DNA of 34,633 bases from Methanobacteriota archaeon (GTDB taxonomy: Archaea > Halobacteriota > Methanosarcinia > Methanosarcinales > Methanosarcinaceae): NCBI GenBank assembly GCA_016841265.1, contig JAENZL010000041.1:1-34633 (forward strand), written 5' to 3'. Within the stretch, counting starts at the first letter, position 1; the number at the start of each line of letters is the position of its first letter. Shown here one piece after another: positions 22,988-32,116 of the stretch. The notes under the pieces are model-generated. The model was not told the DNA's origin, searched no databases, and saw only the letters and a program-made list of their open reading frames with translations. The translations under genes and the position numbers were made by a program.

Positions 22988-25964
22988 ACCTTCGGAAGAA
23001 AAGTTTGAAGAAGATATTGAACTATCACTCGTCTGCAATAACAAATACATCCAACGTACGAACAGCAATTATGACCCCGAACTCTGCCTGGACCCTGATA
23101 TGTTGTTCGATTTTATCAGGACAACCCAGCCTGGGGAATGGAAAAAGCTCAAATCCCGACATGGGGCGGATGTCAAAGAAAATTTTCTTGACAGGTTGAC
23201 CAAAGACATTAAAAATCGTGGCACACTCAAAGTCCTGAGAACTGGGGTAAAGGATGTTGGGTGCCATTTCGATCTATTATATTCCAAACCTGAAACTGGA
23301 CTGAATGTGGAACATCAGGACAAATACCGTGCAAATATATTTTCAGTTATCCGACAGCTCCATTATAGTACGAAAACCCCTAAAAAATCCATTGATATGG
23401 TCCTGTTCATAAACGGCATACCTATTATCACTGCTGAACTCAAGAGTCCCCTGAATGAGCAGAATGTTGAACATGCAATCGACCAATATAAAAAACGGGA
23501 CTCAACTGAACCCCTTTTAAGTTTTAAAAGGTGTTTTGCTCATTTTGCAGTGGACCCGCGCTTTGTATTTATGACCACGAAACTAATGGATGAGTCTACG
23601 GAATTTCTTCCCTTCAACAAAGGGTACCAGTGTGGTGCAGGCAACCCTCCAGCATATGGCAAGGATGATTATGATACGGCTTACTTGTGGGAAGATATCT
23701 GGAAAAAGGATATGCTACTGGACATCATACAGAATTTCATCCAGCTTGTTAACAAGAAAGGAAAGAATGGGGTCCTGTCCCCTCAGTTAATTTTCCCGAG
23801 ATATCACCAGCTTGATGCGGTCAATCTCCTGGTAGAGAATACAAGGCTCAATGGTGCTGGGCAAAAGTACCTTATTGAGCATAGCGCAGGCAGCGGTAAA
23901 AGTTACACAATATCTCGTCTTTGCGACAAGCTATCAGGTCTTCATGACGAAAACAATGAGAACATTTTCGATACCATCATTGTCATTACCGATCGGCGGG
24001 TCCTGGATGACCAGCTCAGCCGAACGATACTGGGACATGAGCATGTGGAAGGTACGATAGTAAGTATCGAGAAGGACAAAGCCAAAAACCTCGCAAAAGC
24101 TATCGAAGACAACGCGAAAATTATTATTGTTACATTGCAGACATTCCCGTTTGCAATCGATTTATTCCACAAAACGCCAGGTAAACGGTTTGCTGTTGTT
24201 ATTGACGAAGCGCACTCGTCTCAGACAGGGGATACTGCACGTGATCTCAGGAGAGTGCTCGTAACTGAGGACTCAATCGAATATGAGGACGAACAGGTCA
24301 AGGATGTAGAAGACACCATCAATGAAAAAATGGAAGAAATCACTACGGACCTGAAACTTCAGCCCAAGAACATCAGCTTCTACGCATTCACTGCCACTCC
24401 CAAGAATAAAACTCTGGAAATGTTCGGGGTAGAGCAACCAGATGAAACTTTCGAACCCTTCCACCTGTATTCCATGAAACAGGCAATTGAAGAAAGATTT
24501 ATCCTTGATGTTCTTCAGAACTACACTACATACAATACGTACTTTGAGTTGATGAAGAAGATTGAAGATGACCCAAAATACAAAAAAACAATTGCTTCTT
24601 CCCTTCTTAAGTCCTATGTCGGTTCGAGTGAATATGCTATCAGGAAAAAAACAGAATTGATGCTGGATCATTTTTGGACAGGTACAACGGATCGTATTGG
24701 TGGTCGGGCTAAGGCAATGGTAGTTACAAACTCCAGAGCGAACGCTATACGATATGAACTGGAATTCAAAAAACAGGTTAAGGACAGAGAGTATCCATTT
24801 GAAGTCCTTGTTGCGTTTTCAGGGACGGTAAAAGGTGAAAATGTCCGCAAAGTATATACTGGCAAAGACTTCACCGAAAATGGTGAGAACGGCTTTCCAG
24901 AGAGACAGACAGCGGAAAAATTCAATGAAGATGAGTACAGGATACTGATAGTTGCCAACAAGTTCCAGACAGGTTTTGATCAGCCCTTGCTACATACCAT
25001 GTATGTGGACAAAAAGCTCGGAGGGGTCGAAGCCGTACAGACATTGAGCCGCCTGAACCGTAAGCATCCAGAAAAGTCCGATACCATGGTACTGGATTTT
25101 GTAAACGACGCTGAAAAGATTAGAGAATCATTTCAAAGGTACCATGTCAAGACCATTCTTACTGAACCCACTGACCCGAATAAACTGTACGATTATGAGA
25201 ATCAGTTGAAAGATTTTGCTGTATTCGATGACTCTGATATCAATAAATTTGCATCAGAATATTTCTCAAAAAAGGGAAAACAGGCAGTATTGTACACCTC
25301 GCTCCGCCCTGCAATTGAGAGATGGGGCAGACTGGAAGATGATGAAAAGCGGGATTTCAAGAAGAAGATGACAACCTTTGTACGTCAGTACGCCTTCCTC
25401 TCACAAATTATCTCGTTCTTCGACGAGAAACTGGAAAAGTTTTACCAATATTCTAAATACCTCGTAAAGGAGCTCCATGTGGACCTTGATAGGCTGCCAA
25501 CTGAAATCACGGAAAAAGTCAACATGAGTTCTTTCAGGATACAGGAAACTAGCAAAGGAAGCATCTTTCTTTCCGATGATGAAGGACGCCTGCGCCCTGT
25601 TCCCGAACCAGGTGCAACCCGTCCACCTGACGATGAATTGACACCCCTTTCTGAGATCATCAAAGAAATTAATGAACACTGTGGCACTGATTTTACGGAA
25701 GAGGATAAAGTGGGGCAAGTGCTCGGTGATTTGCAGAAGAACCTGATCGAAAACCCACGCTTGGCAGCTGCCGCAAATACTGCAATCAACAAGAAAGAGG
25801 ATTTTGAGCTGGTATTCAAAGAGATCGTTTCAGATGAATTGGATGAACTGGCCGATATAAATATTGACATATATTCTAAGATAAAAAACGATGCAGATTT
25901 CGGGAAGATGGTCAAAGAAATGTTGTTGAATAATGTATACAAGAAGCTTGTTCAGAAAGATTGA
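22980..25964 (+). CDS. hsdR: Type I restriction subunit HsdR
   Basis: A 994-residue restriction and translocation subunit. The nuclease site is visible as Asp139...Glu153-Leu-Lys155 (IDMVLF...AELKSP). The SF2 motor has Walker A GSGKS (about 304-308), DEAH (about 408-411), FTATP, VVTNSRANAIRY and the motif VI region TLSRLNRKHP. GTG 22980 is chosen: AGGGGG lies about 8 nt upstream and the start overlaps the hsdS stop. The frame is open to 22959. The enzyme would translocate DNA and cut it away from unmethylated sites. It appears complete. A hairpin at 26002-26028 follows. Confidence 0.93.
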   Translation: MNKPSEEKFEEDIELSLVCNNKYIQRTNSNYDPELCLDPDMLFDFIRTTQPGEWKKLKSRHGADVKENFLDRLTKDIKNRGTLKVLRTGVKDVGCHFDLLYSKPETGLNVEHQDKYRANIFSVIRQLHYSTKTPKKSIDMVLFINGIPIITAELKSPLNEQNVEHAIDQYKKRDSTEPLLSFKRCFAHFAVDPRFVFMTTKLMDESTEFLPFNKGYQCGAGNPPAYGKDDYDTAYLWEDIWKKDMLLDIIQNFIQLVNKKGKNGVLSPQLIFPRYHQLDAVNLLVENTRLNGAGQKYLIEHSAGSGKSYTISRLCDKLSGLHDENNENIFDTIIVITDRRVLDDQLSRTILGHEHVEGTIVSIEKDKAKNLAKAIEDNAKIIIVTLQTFPFAIDLFHKTPGKRFAVVIDEAHSSQTGDTARDLRRVLVTEDSIEYEDEQVKDVEDTINEKMEEITTDLKLQPKNISFYAFTATPKNKTLEMFGVEQPDETFEPFHLYSMKQAIEERFILDVLQNYTTYNTYFELMKKIEDDPKYKKTIASSLLKSYVGSSEYAIRKKTELMLDHFWTGTTDRIGGRAKAMVVTNSRANAIRYELEFKKQVKDREYPFEVLVAFSGTVKGENVRKVYTGKDFTENGENGFPERQTAEKFNEDEYRILIVANKFQTGFDQPLLHTMYVDKKLGGVEAVQTLSRLNRKHPEKSDTMVLDFVNDAEKIRESFQRYHVKTILTEPTDPNKLYDYENQLKDFAVFDDSDINKFASEYFSKKGKQAVLYTSLRPAIERWGRLEDDEKRDFKKKMTTFVRQYAFLSQIISFFDEKLEKFYQYSKYLVKELHVDLDRLPTEITEKVNMSSFRIQETSKGSIFLSDDEGRLRPVPEPGATRPPDDELTPLSEIIKEINEHCGTDFTEEDKVGQVLGDLQKNLIENPRLAAAANTAINKKEDFELVFKEIVSDELDELADINIDIYSKIKNDADFGKMVKEMLLNNVYKKLVQKD

Positions 25965-26001
25965 ATATATGGCAACATCCAATCCAGATTGAGCAAAAGA
26001 T

Positions 26002-26028
26002 GTCAGGTGATCGTAAAGGTCTCCTGAC
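26002..26028. terminator. Hairpin between hsdR and the CARF gene
   Basis: GTCAGG and CCTGAC form a 6-bp stem around a 15-base loop in the short gap where hsdR (plus) and the CARF regulator (minus) converge. Confidence 0.45.
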
Positions 26029-26039
26029 TAACACCACAC

Positions 26040-26828
26040 TTAACTTCTGTTTTCAAGAATGCAACTAATTTTAGCTATTACATCTCCTGATCCCGTAAGT
26101 TTAATTCCTTTTTCCCTTCCACTTCTGTCTGTTGAAACGAAACCGTGAGTCTCCAATTTTTTTACAACTTGAGAATACTTGTTTCTGTTTGAACCAGAAT
26201 ATTCAATATTAAGCCCATCTTCCACCAGAGACTTAAGGGAATTGTATTTTTCTTTTTTGGTACCGCTTATTGCTTTCAACACATCAAGTTCGTCTTTAGC
26301 AGGTGGCTCCATTTTCAGAACGGGTATCTCAATGGGTTCTTTTACACCAGTGCTAAGATATCTCTTATTTTGAAGTAAGTCATTGATGATCTTCTTAGAG
26401 GAATCATCGTTATGTTTATTCAAAAGGGGGATTAACTCAAGTGAAAGATAACTGACTACAGGAACGTAATATATCCTCGCAGAAAATAGTGAAGCTGCCA
26501 TGTATGAGGCTTGGGTCATTATTTTCGTGGAAGAGGAAATATTTATGTAAACAACTTCGCCTGCAGCCCCCTCTCCTTCTTTTGAGATAATCTTTGCCAA
26601 TGTATTTATACAGTTTGCAAAATCTAATAAGTTTGCCGATTCTTCTTCAATTTTTACGTGTTTTCCGATCCCTTTTATTACCTCATCTTTTATGTTTTTG
26701 ACTTCTTTTTCGATATCATTCTGCCTGGTCCCTGTCAAAAGAATAACTTTTGATGGGGGGAATTTACGGAATCCCTCAACAAACCTCTCTGGTGAATCCA
26801 AACCTATTGGGACTATATGAATTGTCAT
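26040..26828 (-). CDS. CARF-like domain plus winged helix regulator (DUF6293/HFX_2341-like)
   Basis: A 262-residue protein in two parts. Residues 1-170 form a Rossmann-like CARF domain: beta-strand opening IHIVPIGLDSPERFV, KVILLTGTR, and NISSSTKIM (96-104), the Ser/Thr-Lys ligand loop of CARF proteins. Residues 180-262 are a winged helix (LVEDGLNIEYSGSNRNKYSQVVKKLETHGFV...). Such proteins are thought to sense cyclic oligoadenylate or a similar nucleotide and control transcription, usually near CRISPR-Cas genes. No cas gene or CRISPR is here; it sits tail-to-tail with the type I R-M operon. Start ATG 26828 follows AGGGGA. Confidence 0.82.
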   Translation of the reverse strand: MTIHIVPIGLDSPERFVEGFRKFPPSKVILLTGTRQNDIEKEVKNIKDEVIKGIGKHVKIEEESANLLDFANCINTLAKIISKEGEGAAGEVVYINISSSTKIMTQASYMAASLFSARIYYVPVVSYLSLELIPLLNKHNDDSSKKIINDLLQNKRYLSTGVKEPIEIPVLKMEPPAKDELDVLKAISGTKKEKYNSLKSLVEDGLNIEYSGSNRNKYSQVVKKLETHGFVSTDRSGREKGIKLTGSGDVIAKISCILENRS

Positions 26829-26961
26829 TACTTTCCCCTAATTTTCATATGTTTTCCCTGATAATTATTAAATTTTGTGATAATGTGTCCCCACATCTAG
26901 TTATAATCATTCAAATATTATGCATATTGTAATTTCAATCGAAAATTCAGGGAGAAACAAA

Positions 26962-27231
26962 TTGAGTTTAGAAATAGGCCTTTTGAAATACTGTGTGAAA
27001 ACGCCACTGACAATAGTCGGTTTATTTTCAATGTATGTTTTTGGGGGAGTTATCATGACATTTCTGAATACATTTCATGAAATACTTTCAGGGAACTTCG
27101 TGGAAGCTTTCTTTGAATACTTTATTTTCAGTGCCTTACCTCCAACTTCGATCTCTCAAGTGCTTCTTGTAGTTGCGGCAGGTACAACTGTTGCAGGCTT
27201 GAAATGGTACGTCGCAATGTCAAGAAGATAG
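26962..27231 (+). CDS. Small two-span membrane protein
   Basis: An 89-residue protein of unknown family, with hydrophobic spans at about 14-36 (TPLTIVGLFSMYVFGGVIM) and 62-80 (SQVLLVVAAGTTVAGLKWY), and a basic C-terminus (MSRR). TTG 26962 is chosen because GGAG ends 7 nt upstream; an in-frame ATG at 26920 has no ribosome site. It diverges from the CARF gene with about 130 bp between. Defence systems often include small membrane proteins, but nothing in the sequence proves a link. Confidence 0.6.
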   Translation: MSLEIGLLKYCVKTPLTIVGLFSMYVFGGVIMTFLNTFHEILSGNFVEAFFEYFIFSALPPTSISQVLLVVAAGTTVAGLKWYVAMSRR

Positions 27232-27350
27232 GAAGGAACATATGGAAAAGCATGGATTAAGTCAGATCTTAAAAATTTCTTGATGATATAAAGCCTTTTG
27301 AATGCATAAAGAGCTAAATCTGTAATGAAGCCCATCAAGGAGGTATAAAC

Positions 27351-27524
27351 ATAGCAAAAAATTCTCCAACTGGTGACAATAGAAGAATTGGAGCTGTTCG
27401 TGACAGATCTCAGACCTATAACCCAGTAACTGATAAGTGGACAAAAAGAGACGCCACCACAGGAAAATTTATGGACACAAAAGCTGATGGAAAACCATTC
27501 AAAGGTGTCCGAAAGGAAAAATAA
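27351..27524 (+). CDS. 57-residue basic conserved protein, apparent ATA start
   Basis: The frame begins after AAGGAGGT (27337-27344), a full Shine-Dalgarno, with ATA at 27351, 6 nt downstream. No ATG, GTG or TTG is available before an upstream stop. The product has the pattern RSQxxNPxTxxWxKRDxxTGxFMDxKxDGKPFKGVRKEK, which I recognise as a small protein family spread across prokaryotes, without known function. Many Arg and Lys residues and few hydrophobics suggest nucleic acid or ribosome binding. ATA is a rare initiator; alternatively the ATG has been lost and translation is poor. High coding quality supports a living gene. Confidence 0.75.
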   Translation: MAKNSPTGDNRRIGAVRDRSQTYNPVTDKWTKRDATTGKFMDTKADGKPFKGVRKEK

Positions 27525-27597
27525 CTTAGTCAGAAGGGTAGCATTATCCCAAATATTTAATTTTTTTGTTAGAGTAACATAAGGAGTGAAACTTCAT

Positions 27598-28512
27598 TTG
27601 AGCAGAAAATCAATAATAATCCCACTTTTAATTCTGGTTTGCTTTTTTAGCGGATGTATCAATGCATCAAATATTGAAAACAGCATTGAAGAAATATCTC
27701 CTCAAGTAAAAGGTGCTGTTTCCGATGAAAAATTAACAAGAATTGATCTGAAAAACAAGTCAAATGACCTCATAAAAGATGTAAATCTCGTCAAAACGTC
27801 GTTAGAAACCAATTATGGGTATGAAGAGTATTCTCAAAAAATCCATATATCTGTAGAAGATTTAGGGGGTCTGGGCTTTGACGAAAACATTCAAGCAGCA
27901 TTGATAACAGCTGAAGTCGATGAGAACTACAATGTCACTTATTATGGTGAAATTGCCTATACAATTTCAAAGGAAATGGAAGAAAAAAGCCTTTGTGAAA
28001 TAAAAGTATCAAATGTTGCTTTTCTAGAGGATTATGATAATTTCAAAAAGGAAATGAATAATTTAAATCGGGCCATTGCCACCATTAATGAGAATTCTGA
28101 TATGAATATCGAATCTCTAAAGATAGACAAAGGTTCTCATACTCATTTTATGACTCTCTTGAACAAAGGTGAAAAATATGTTCCCTTGGTGTATTCATAT
28201 AACGAGCTTATTTTTGCTTCGAGGAATGTCTTAAAAGATAATACAAGCGAAGCTTTTGTCAAAGGATTTTACATAGCTGCTGGAATGCTTGCCGCCGATA
28301 TACTGCTAATAGAATCTGGGTGTATGTATAAAGGAGCTTTCAAGTCTGTAGGAGTTCTTAATAGTGAACTTAAGCTGATGAAAATAAGAAAATATTGCGG
28401 CAATAGTGGGTACGGCTTATTATTGAGTAATATGCACTGGTACTTTAGAGGGCGCATGGAAACCAGTAAAGATGAACTATATGACCTGATAATGAAAGAG
28501 TGCACAGGATAA
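27598..28512 (+). CDS. Putative lipoprotein
   Basis: A 304-residue exported protein of unknown family. A signal peptide (SIIIPLLILVCFFSGC) ends in a lipobox with Cys near residue 20, so it is probably lipid-anchored on the outer side of the membrane. The rest is soluble, mostly helical, with an Ala/Gly-rich hydrophobic stretch near 220-235 (FYIAAGMLAADILLI). TTG 27598 is preferred to GTG 27586 because AAGGAG ends 11 nt upstream of the former and overlaps the latter. Nothing similar nearby; the ATA-start gene lies 73 bp upstream and may share a transcript. Confidence 0.7.
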   Translation: MSRKSIIIPLLILVCFFSGCINASNIENSIEEISPQVKGAVSDEKLTRIDLKNKSNDLIKDVNLVKTSLETNYGYEEYSQKIHISVEDLGGLGFDENIQAALITAEVDENYNVTYYGEIAYTISKEMEEKSLCEIKVSNVAFLEDYDNFKKEMNNLNRAIATINENSDMNIESLKIDKGSHTHFMTLLNKGEKYVPLVYSYNELIFASRNVLKDNTSEAFVKGFYIAAGMLAADILLIESGCMYKGAFKSVGVLNSELKLMKIRKYCGNSGYGLLLSNMHWYFRGRMETSKDELYDLIMKECTG

Positions 28513-28651
28513 GGAAGTTGAGGTATAATTAATCCCAGGCCCTCCAGCCTAAAAGCAAAGCTAAAGAAACTGAAATTCACACCGAATTCGAAAAAATCAA
28601 AAAATAGTGGAAACGAGCCAAAAATGAAGAAATTGAAACATTTTCGGCTGC

Positions 28652-29059
28652 TCAGACGGGGACTTCTTTTTTAATGATGTATGCGACCATTTCGGGATTA
28701 ATCTTTCTCGCCCTTGAAACTTTTTCTTCAATGGCCTCGGAAGGTTCGCCTTCCATTTTCAGTTCTTTTATTTCCTCAATGACTGATGGAGGTATGCTGT
28801 AATACTCGTTTATGTCTTTCCGGTGTCCCCAGACATCTCCTTCAATGAGCTGGATACGCTGCATTTCAAGGAACATTTCGATGGACGTTGAAACAGTCCG
28901 ACGGTATGATTTAGGAAGCTGTATTACCTCAATTTTCGGACAGGTTTCGACCAGCGAAAGGATGTCCTTGTTTGAAGGCCTGAAAGCCATGTGCACTATT
29001 CTTTCATTTGGATTCAATGAAAAGATTTCATCTCTTGAACTCACAACCCTTATCTTCAA
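28652..29059 (-). CDS. DUF1699 family protein
   Basis: A 135-residue protein that I match to DUF1699, a family known chiefly from Methanosarcina. It opens MKIRVVSSRDEIFSLNPNERIVHMAFRPSNKDIL and has a central IEVIQLPKSYRRTVSTSIEMFLEMQ, followed by a helical C-terminus. Function is unknown. TTG 29059 follows GGGAGGAG closely. It stands alone, flanked by long non-coding stretches. Its presence supports the Methanosarcina assignment. Confidence 0.82.
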   Translation of the reverse strand: MKIRVVSSRDEIFSLNPNERIVHMAFRPSNKDILSLVETCPKIEVIQLPKSYRRTVSTSIEMFLEMQRIQLIEGDVWGHRKDINEYYSIPPSVIEEIKELKMEGEPSEAIEEKVSRARKINPEMVAYIIKKEVPV

Positions 29060-30036
29060 ATTAACTCCTCCCGTTCTATCCCCGTTTTTTTATTTAATGT
29101 CTAAATATTCAGTATTAAATATTTTTCCTCCGGAGACAGATTTGTTTTGTAAGTTAGAGTTTACCGTCCTGTATTCCATACCCACAGGGGAAACAGCGAA
29201 TTGTTAAGAATCATGATCGAAAGCCGCATTTTACCATATTAAAGTGCAATGCAGGATGAAGGGCCTGAAACATATAAAAAGAGAAATTCACCGAAATCCG
29301 GATTTTATAGAAATATTTTTTGATTTTGCCGCGGGTTAGGGCATTTTCGAGACTTCCCAAAGGGACCTGCCAGGACCCGAGAAAGATGCACGCAAACCTG
29401 TAAGGAACTTGCAGCGGGTTTTCACCATTTATGATGAAACTTGCATTGCATATGTCCGGATTATTCCCTCCAAATTGCCAGCTAAAATTTTAGAAAAATA
29501 ATACTTCATGAATTGTGATATATTTTTTGGAACTGGAACTTAATAAATTAGAACCTGGACATAATAATTCAGATCCTGGATTTAAACACAGAACTTGGAC
29601 TTAATAATTCAGATTTCAGACTTAATAATTTAGAATTCAAACTTAAATTTAGAATTCAAACTTAAATTTAGAATTCGGACTTGAAGTTAGAATTCGGACC
29701 TAAATTCAGAAAATAAGAACTTCTTATTTCAGGGCCCGGTTTTCATATAGTAGACAAGTCAGGAAGCAAAGCCCCACTAAGAGATGCTAAGAGATGCTAA
29801 GAACAGGTTGCAGCCTTCGAATCAGAATGGAGGCCTGAAAATACAATATCATAAGCCAGAATCAACGCAAAAAATAAAAAACTCCACAACTCAGGAAAAA
29901 AAATCAAGAAAAATAAAGTGGTGCCTTTTCGGAAGAGCGAAATTAGAAACATCTCTTCCGATAGAAACACACGAGAATCAGCTTTTTACCGATTGGTTTC
30001 AAGCCAAACAGTGTGGTTCAAACAGAATCCCGGGTT
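29060..30036. other. Long intergenic region with a repeat block
   Basis: No gene seen in 977 bases. Tandem 19-bp copies (TTAGAATTCAAACTTAAAT type) lie at 29630-29705, with looser copies back to about 29530. A hairpin CGGAAGAG/CTCTTCCG at 29930-29960 lies downstream of the minus-strand peptide gene and may end its transcript. Open frames here have poor composition. Confidence 0.5.
29630..29705 (+). repeat. Four tandem 19-bp repeats
   Basis: Units at 29630-29648, 29649-29667, 29668-29686 and 29687-29705; the first two are identical, the others are diverged. Confidence 0.85.
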
Positions 30037-30228
30037 TCAAGAAAGCTTTGGCACCACAAACACGCAGACTCCGTACAGGAGTAGCAAGAGCACAACCTGA
30101 ATAAAAACCACATCCAGGTAGTAAGACTTGGACTGGCTTCCGTTCACCTGAGAATCTCCTTCAACCTGAGTTTTCATTCTTTTCTTATCTTTATTGGCTA
30201 CAACCTGACTTTTCATTCCTTCTCCCAT
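30037..30228 (-). CDS. Single-span small membrane protein (paralogue A)
   Basis: A 63-residue peptide: a polar, charged N-terminal part and one C-terminal transmembrane span (VVFIQVVLLLLLYGVCVFVVP, residues about 41-61) ending in Lys-Leu-Ser. ATG 30228 is chosen since GGGGGT lies 6 nt upstream; the frame extends to 30255 without a better start. The segment SKSYYLDVVF.Q.VLL...Y.VCVFV recurs in two decayed copies upstream (30459-30588 and 30655-30779). Family and function unknown; a tail-anchored regulatory peptide or toxin-like peptide are possibilities. This is the only intact copy. Confidence 0.6.
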   Translation of the reverse strand: MGEGMKSQVVANKDKKRMKTQVEGDSQVNGSQSKSYYLDVVFIQVVLLLLLYGVCVFVVPKLS

Positions 30229-30458
30229 GCGATTACCCCCTTCATAGGACATCATATTCTCTTACTTCATATTCCCCATATTTTTAGTAATCTATTTTTT
30301 TAGTAATTTCTTACTTCTTCTTTGCATGATGATCCTTTTTAGCATGAATTACCATTCATTCTTATACTCATCCAGCTTTAGTTTTCAGAATTCTATTTGG
30401 TTATTGCCTTTCATTTTGAGGCAAAAAATTCCAGATTTTAAAGCTGGGCAAGTATAGC

Positions 30459-30588
30459 TCATATCGGAACTATTGTTGGCACAATATACATGTAGACAAT
30501 ATACAGGATCACCACGAACATCACATGCATAAAAACCAGATCCACGACCCAGCTTTTTACCCTGACCTTCGCCAAAATACCCCCCCAT
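30459..30588 (-). pseudogene. Small membrane protein paralogue B, +1 in a G7 run
   Basis: ATG 30588 is followed by seven G on the minus strand (30586-30580). With six, the frame would give a 42-residue peptide MGGILAKVRVKSWVVDLVF... with one transmembrane span like paralogue A. With seven, the ATG reads an unrelated frame. Either the gene is broken or it switches by slippage in the G run. AGGGA stands 7 nt before the ATG. Confidence 0.55.
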
Positions 30589-30654
30589 TGAATTTCCCTA
30601 AAATTTATCCGGCCCGCTTTCCGACAACAGGCTTCCAGATCCCAAAAACCGTTT

Positions 30655-30779
30655 TTAGCGTATCTTAAGGACGATGAACACACAAAGAACGTACAGGACC
30701 ATCAGAAGCACAATTTGCGTAAAAATTACTGCGTAAGAATTGCATCCAGATAGTAAGATTTGGATCCCCTCTTTTCCAA
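30655..30779 (-). pseudogene. Small membrane protein paralogue C, frameshifted
   Basis: TTG 30779, preceded by GGGGGAGC, starts MEKRGSKSYYLDA, closely like paralogue A. The reading then breaks at an apparent 11-base insertion (part of a local ACGCA duplication) and resumes in another frame as VIFTQIVLLMVLYVLCVFIVLKIR, then TAA. Removing 11 bases restores a 37-residue peptide. Confidence 0.6.
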
Positions 30780-31148
30780 ATAGCTCCCCCTGAACTGATC
30801 AGTTTGAATTAATGACAATATGCCTTCATTGTTTGATTTAAAGTTCGTTACATTTATTTATAAAGTTTTTAAATAATATGCTAAATTCTTCCCAAATAAT
30901 TATCTTCATATTAACCGTCAAGATCTTTTTGGGATTGAAAACATCCAGACCAATACGGGATCATTAGAGCGAAACTTTCCCGAAAACCACAACCCAACAC
31001 CATGATGCAGTTCCGGATCATTAAAAATAAATATCCCCGTGGTGGTACATGATCTTCTCAAATAAATATTCCCATTTACTTAGTTAAAGAACATCTTATA
31101 TTAATTTAACTATATAAAAAATTTAATTAATATGTTATGTATAAATTT
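30780..31148. other. AT-rich intergenic region
   Basis: No gene seen. Very AT-rich between 31080 and 31148. Confidence 0.5.
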
Positions 31149-31327
31149 ATGTCTCCAGTGGAAATTGCAAAGACAAAAACAGACTCAGAAGCATCGGACC
31201 AGCCCATGTAAAAAAGCTGAAATTAGATGTTGTTCAAAATTTAGGTATCGAGCAAGATATTTCAGGTGGGAATAAAAAGCTAACATGGGGGAATAATATG
31301 GGAAAAACAAAGACTCCTCCTGACTAA
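31149..31327 (+). pseudogene. Possible broken small gene
   Basis: ATG 31149 opens a 20-codon frame (MSPVEIAKTKTDSEASDQPM). One base lost near 31210 would join it to KKLKLDVVQNLGIEQDISGGNKK..., which ends at TAA 31325-31327. The joined product of about 59 residues has a helix (LKLDVVQNLGIEQDI) faintly like small acid-soluble protein helices. Evidence is thin and no ribosome site precedes the ATG. Confidence 0.3.
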
Positions 31328-31351
31328 AAAAAATAATACTTAACCTAAAGT

Positions 31352-31359
31352 TTTATATA
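31352..31359 (+). promoter_or_regulatory. TATA box of the small membrane protein gene
   Basis: TTTATATA in AAAGTTTTATATAGATT, about 100 bp upstream of the ATG at 31452. Confidence 0.55.
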
Positions 31360-31451
31360 GATTTGTCACAATTTTAGACTATGTAGGGAAGTTTCCAAAA
31401 AGGAAACGTATTTTGCCGAAAAACAGGCTACAATTAAATGGGGGGAAGATG

Positions 31452-31655
31452 ATGAGCAATACGATTGAAAACCTGTACGGGGCGCCAGTCCTCTGCCTGC
31501 TAGCTATCGGGATACTGCTGAGCACTGTTCTGTTCAGTTTCATGTTCAAATATGCCGAGGAAGGAAATTTGTTAATGGTGATTTTAATCCCCCTGGTAGT
31601 CTCGCTTATTGCACTGGGGATTGCCGGGGGCCTGAGCTCCACGACCAATGAATGA
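31452..31655 (+). CDS. Small two-span membrane protein
   Basis: A 67-residue hydrophobic protein with two spans (VLCLLAIGILLSTVLFSFMF, about 13-32, and VILIPLVVSLIALGIAGGL, near 43-61) joined by a short loop KYAEEGNL. ATG 31452 is 5 nt after GGGGGA; the neighbouring ATG 31449 would be too close to it. The frame is open back to 31413 without a start signal. No family recognised. A terminator-like hairpin at 31729-31755 follows, and the upstream TATA box supports a single-gene unit. Confidence 0.65.
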   Translation: MSNTIENLYGAPVLCLLAIGILLSTVLFSFMFKYAEEGNLLMVILIPLVVSLIALGIAGGLSSTTNE

Positions 31656-31728
31656 TTTTATATGCAAGGGAAAAACCCGAAAATCACTCTTCGGAACAAT
31701 ATTAAAGAGCTTAAATTAAGAGATGTCC

Positions 31729-31755
31729 AAAGTTGCCTTGTTTGCAGGCAACTTT
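31729..31755 (+). terminator. Hairpin with T-rich tail
   Basis: AAAGTTGCCT and AGGCAACTTT make a perfect 10-bp stem around TGTTTGC, followed by AGACTTTAATTTT. It probably ends transcription of the small membrane gene. The rest of 31656-32116 shows no gene. Confidence 0.6.
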
Positions 31756-32116
31756 AGACTTTAATTTTCATAAACACATCTAATTTACACCAACAGATTA
31801 CAGCTGCGAATTGCAGATATGTGATTCCTGATCCGGGGAACAATTAACAATAATTAACTGTTATTCATCTAAACATCTAAACTATTTTCATTCAAACCTC
31901 ATCTCAAGTTCTTTTTATGGAGGTAAAAGTTGCCTATTCCAGCTTCAGAGTGTCGGTTGAGCTCATTTTTTACATGATGCAATTGTTATCACTGTTAAGT
32001 AAAAAGGCCAAAAAACTCGATTAACCACCAGTGTGTCCGGCTGAAAAACAACTCTGACTAAGTTATTAGAGCCGGAAGGTGAAACTCAAAAAAGGGAAAA
32101 ATTAAAAAATCCGGGA

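Noticed and set aside
29784-30104. 106-codon plus-strand frame
   Set aside because: It overlaps paralogue A on the other strand, has biased composition and no start signal.
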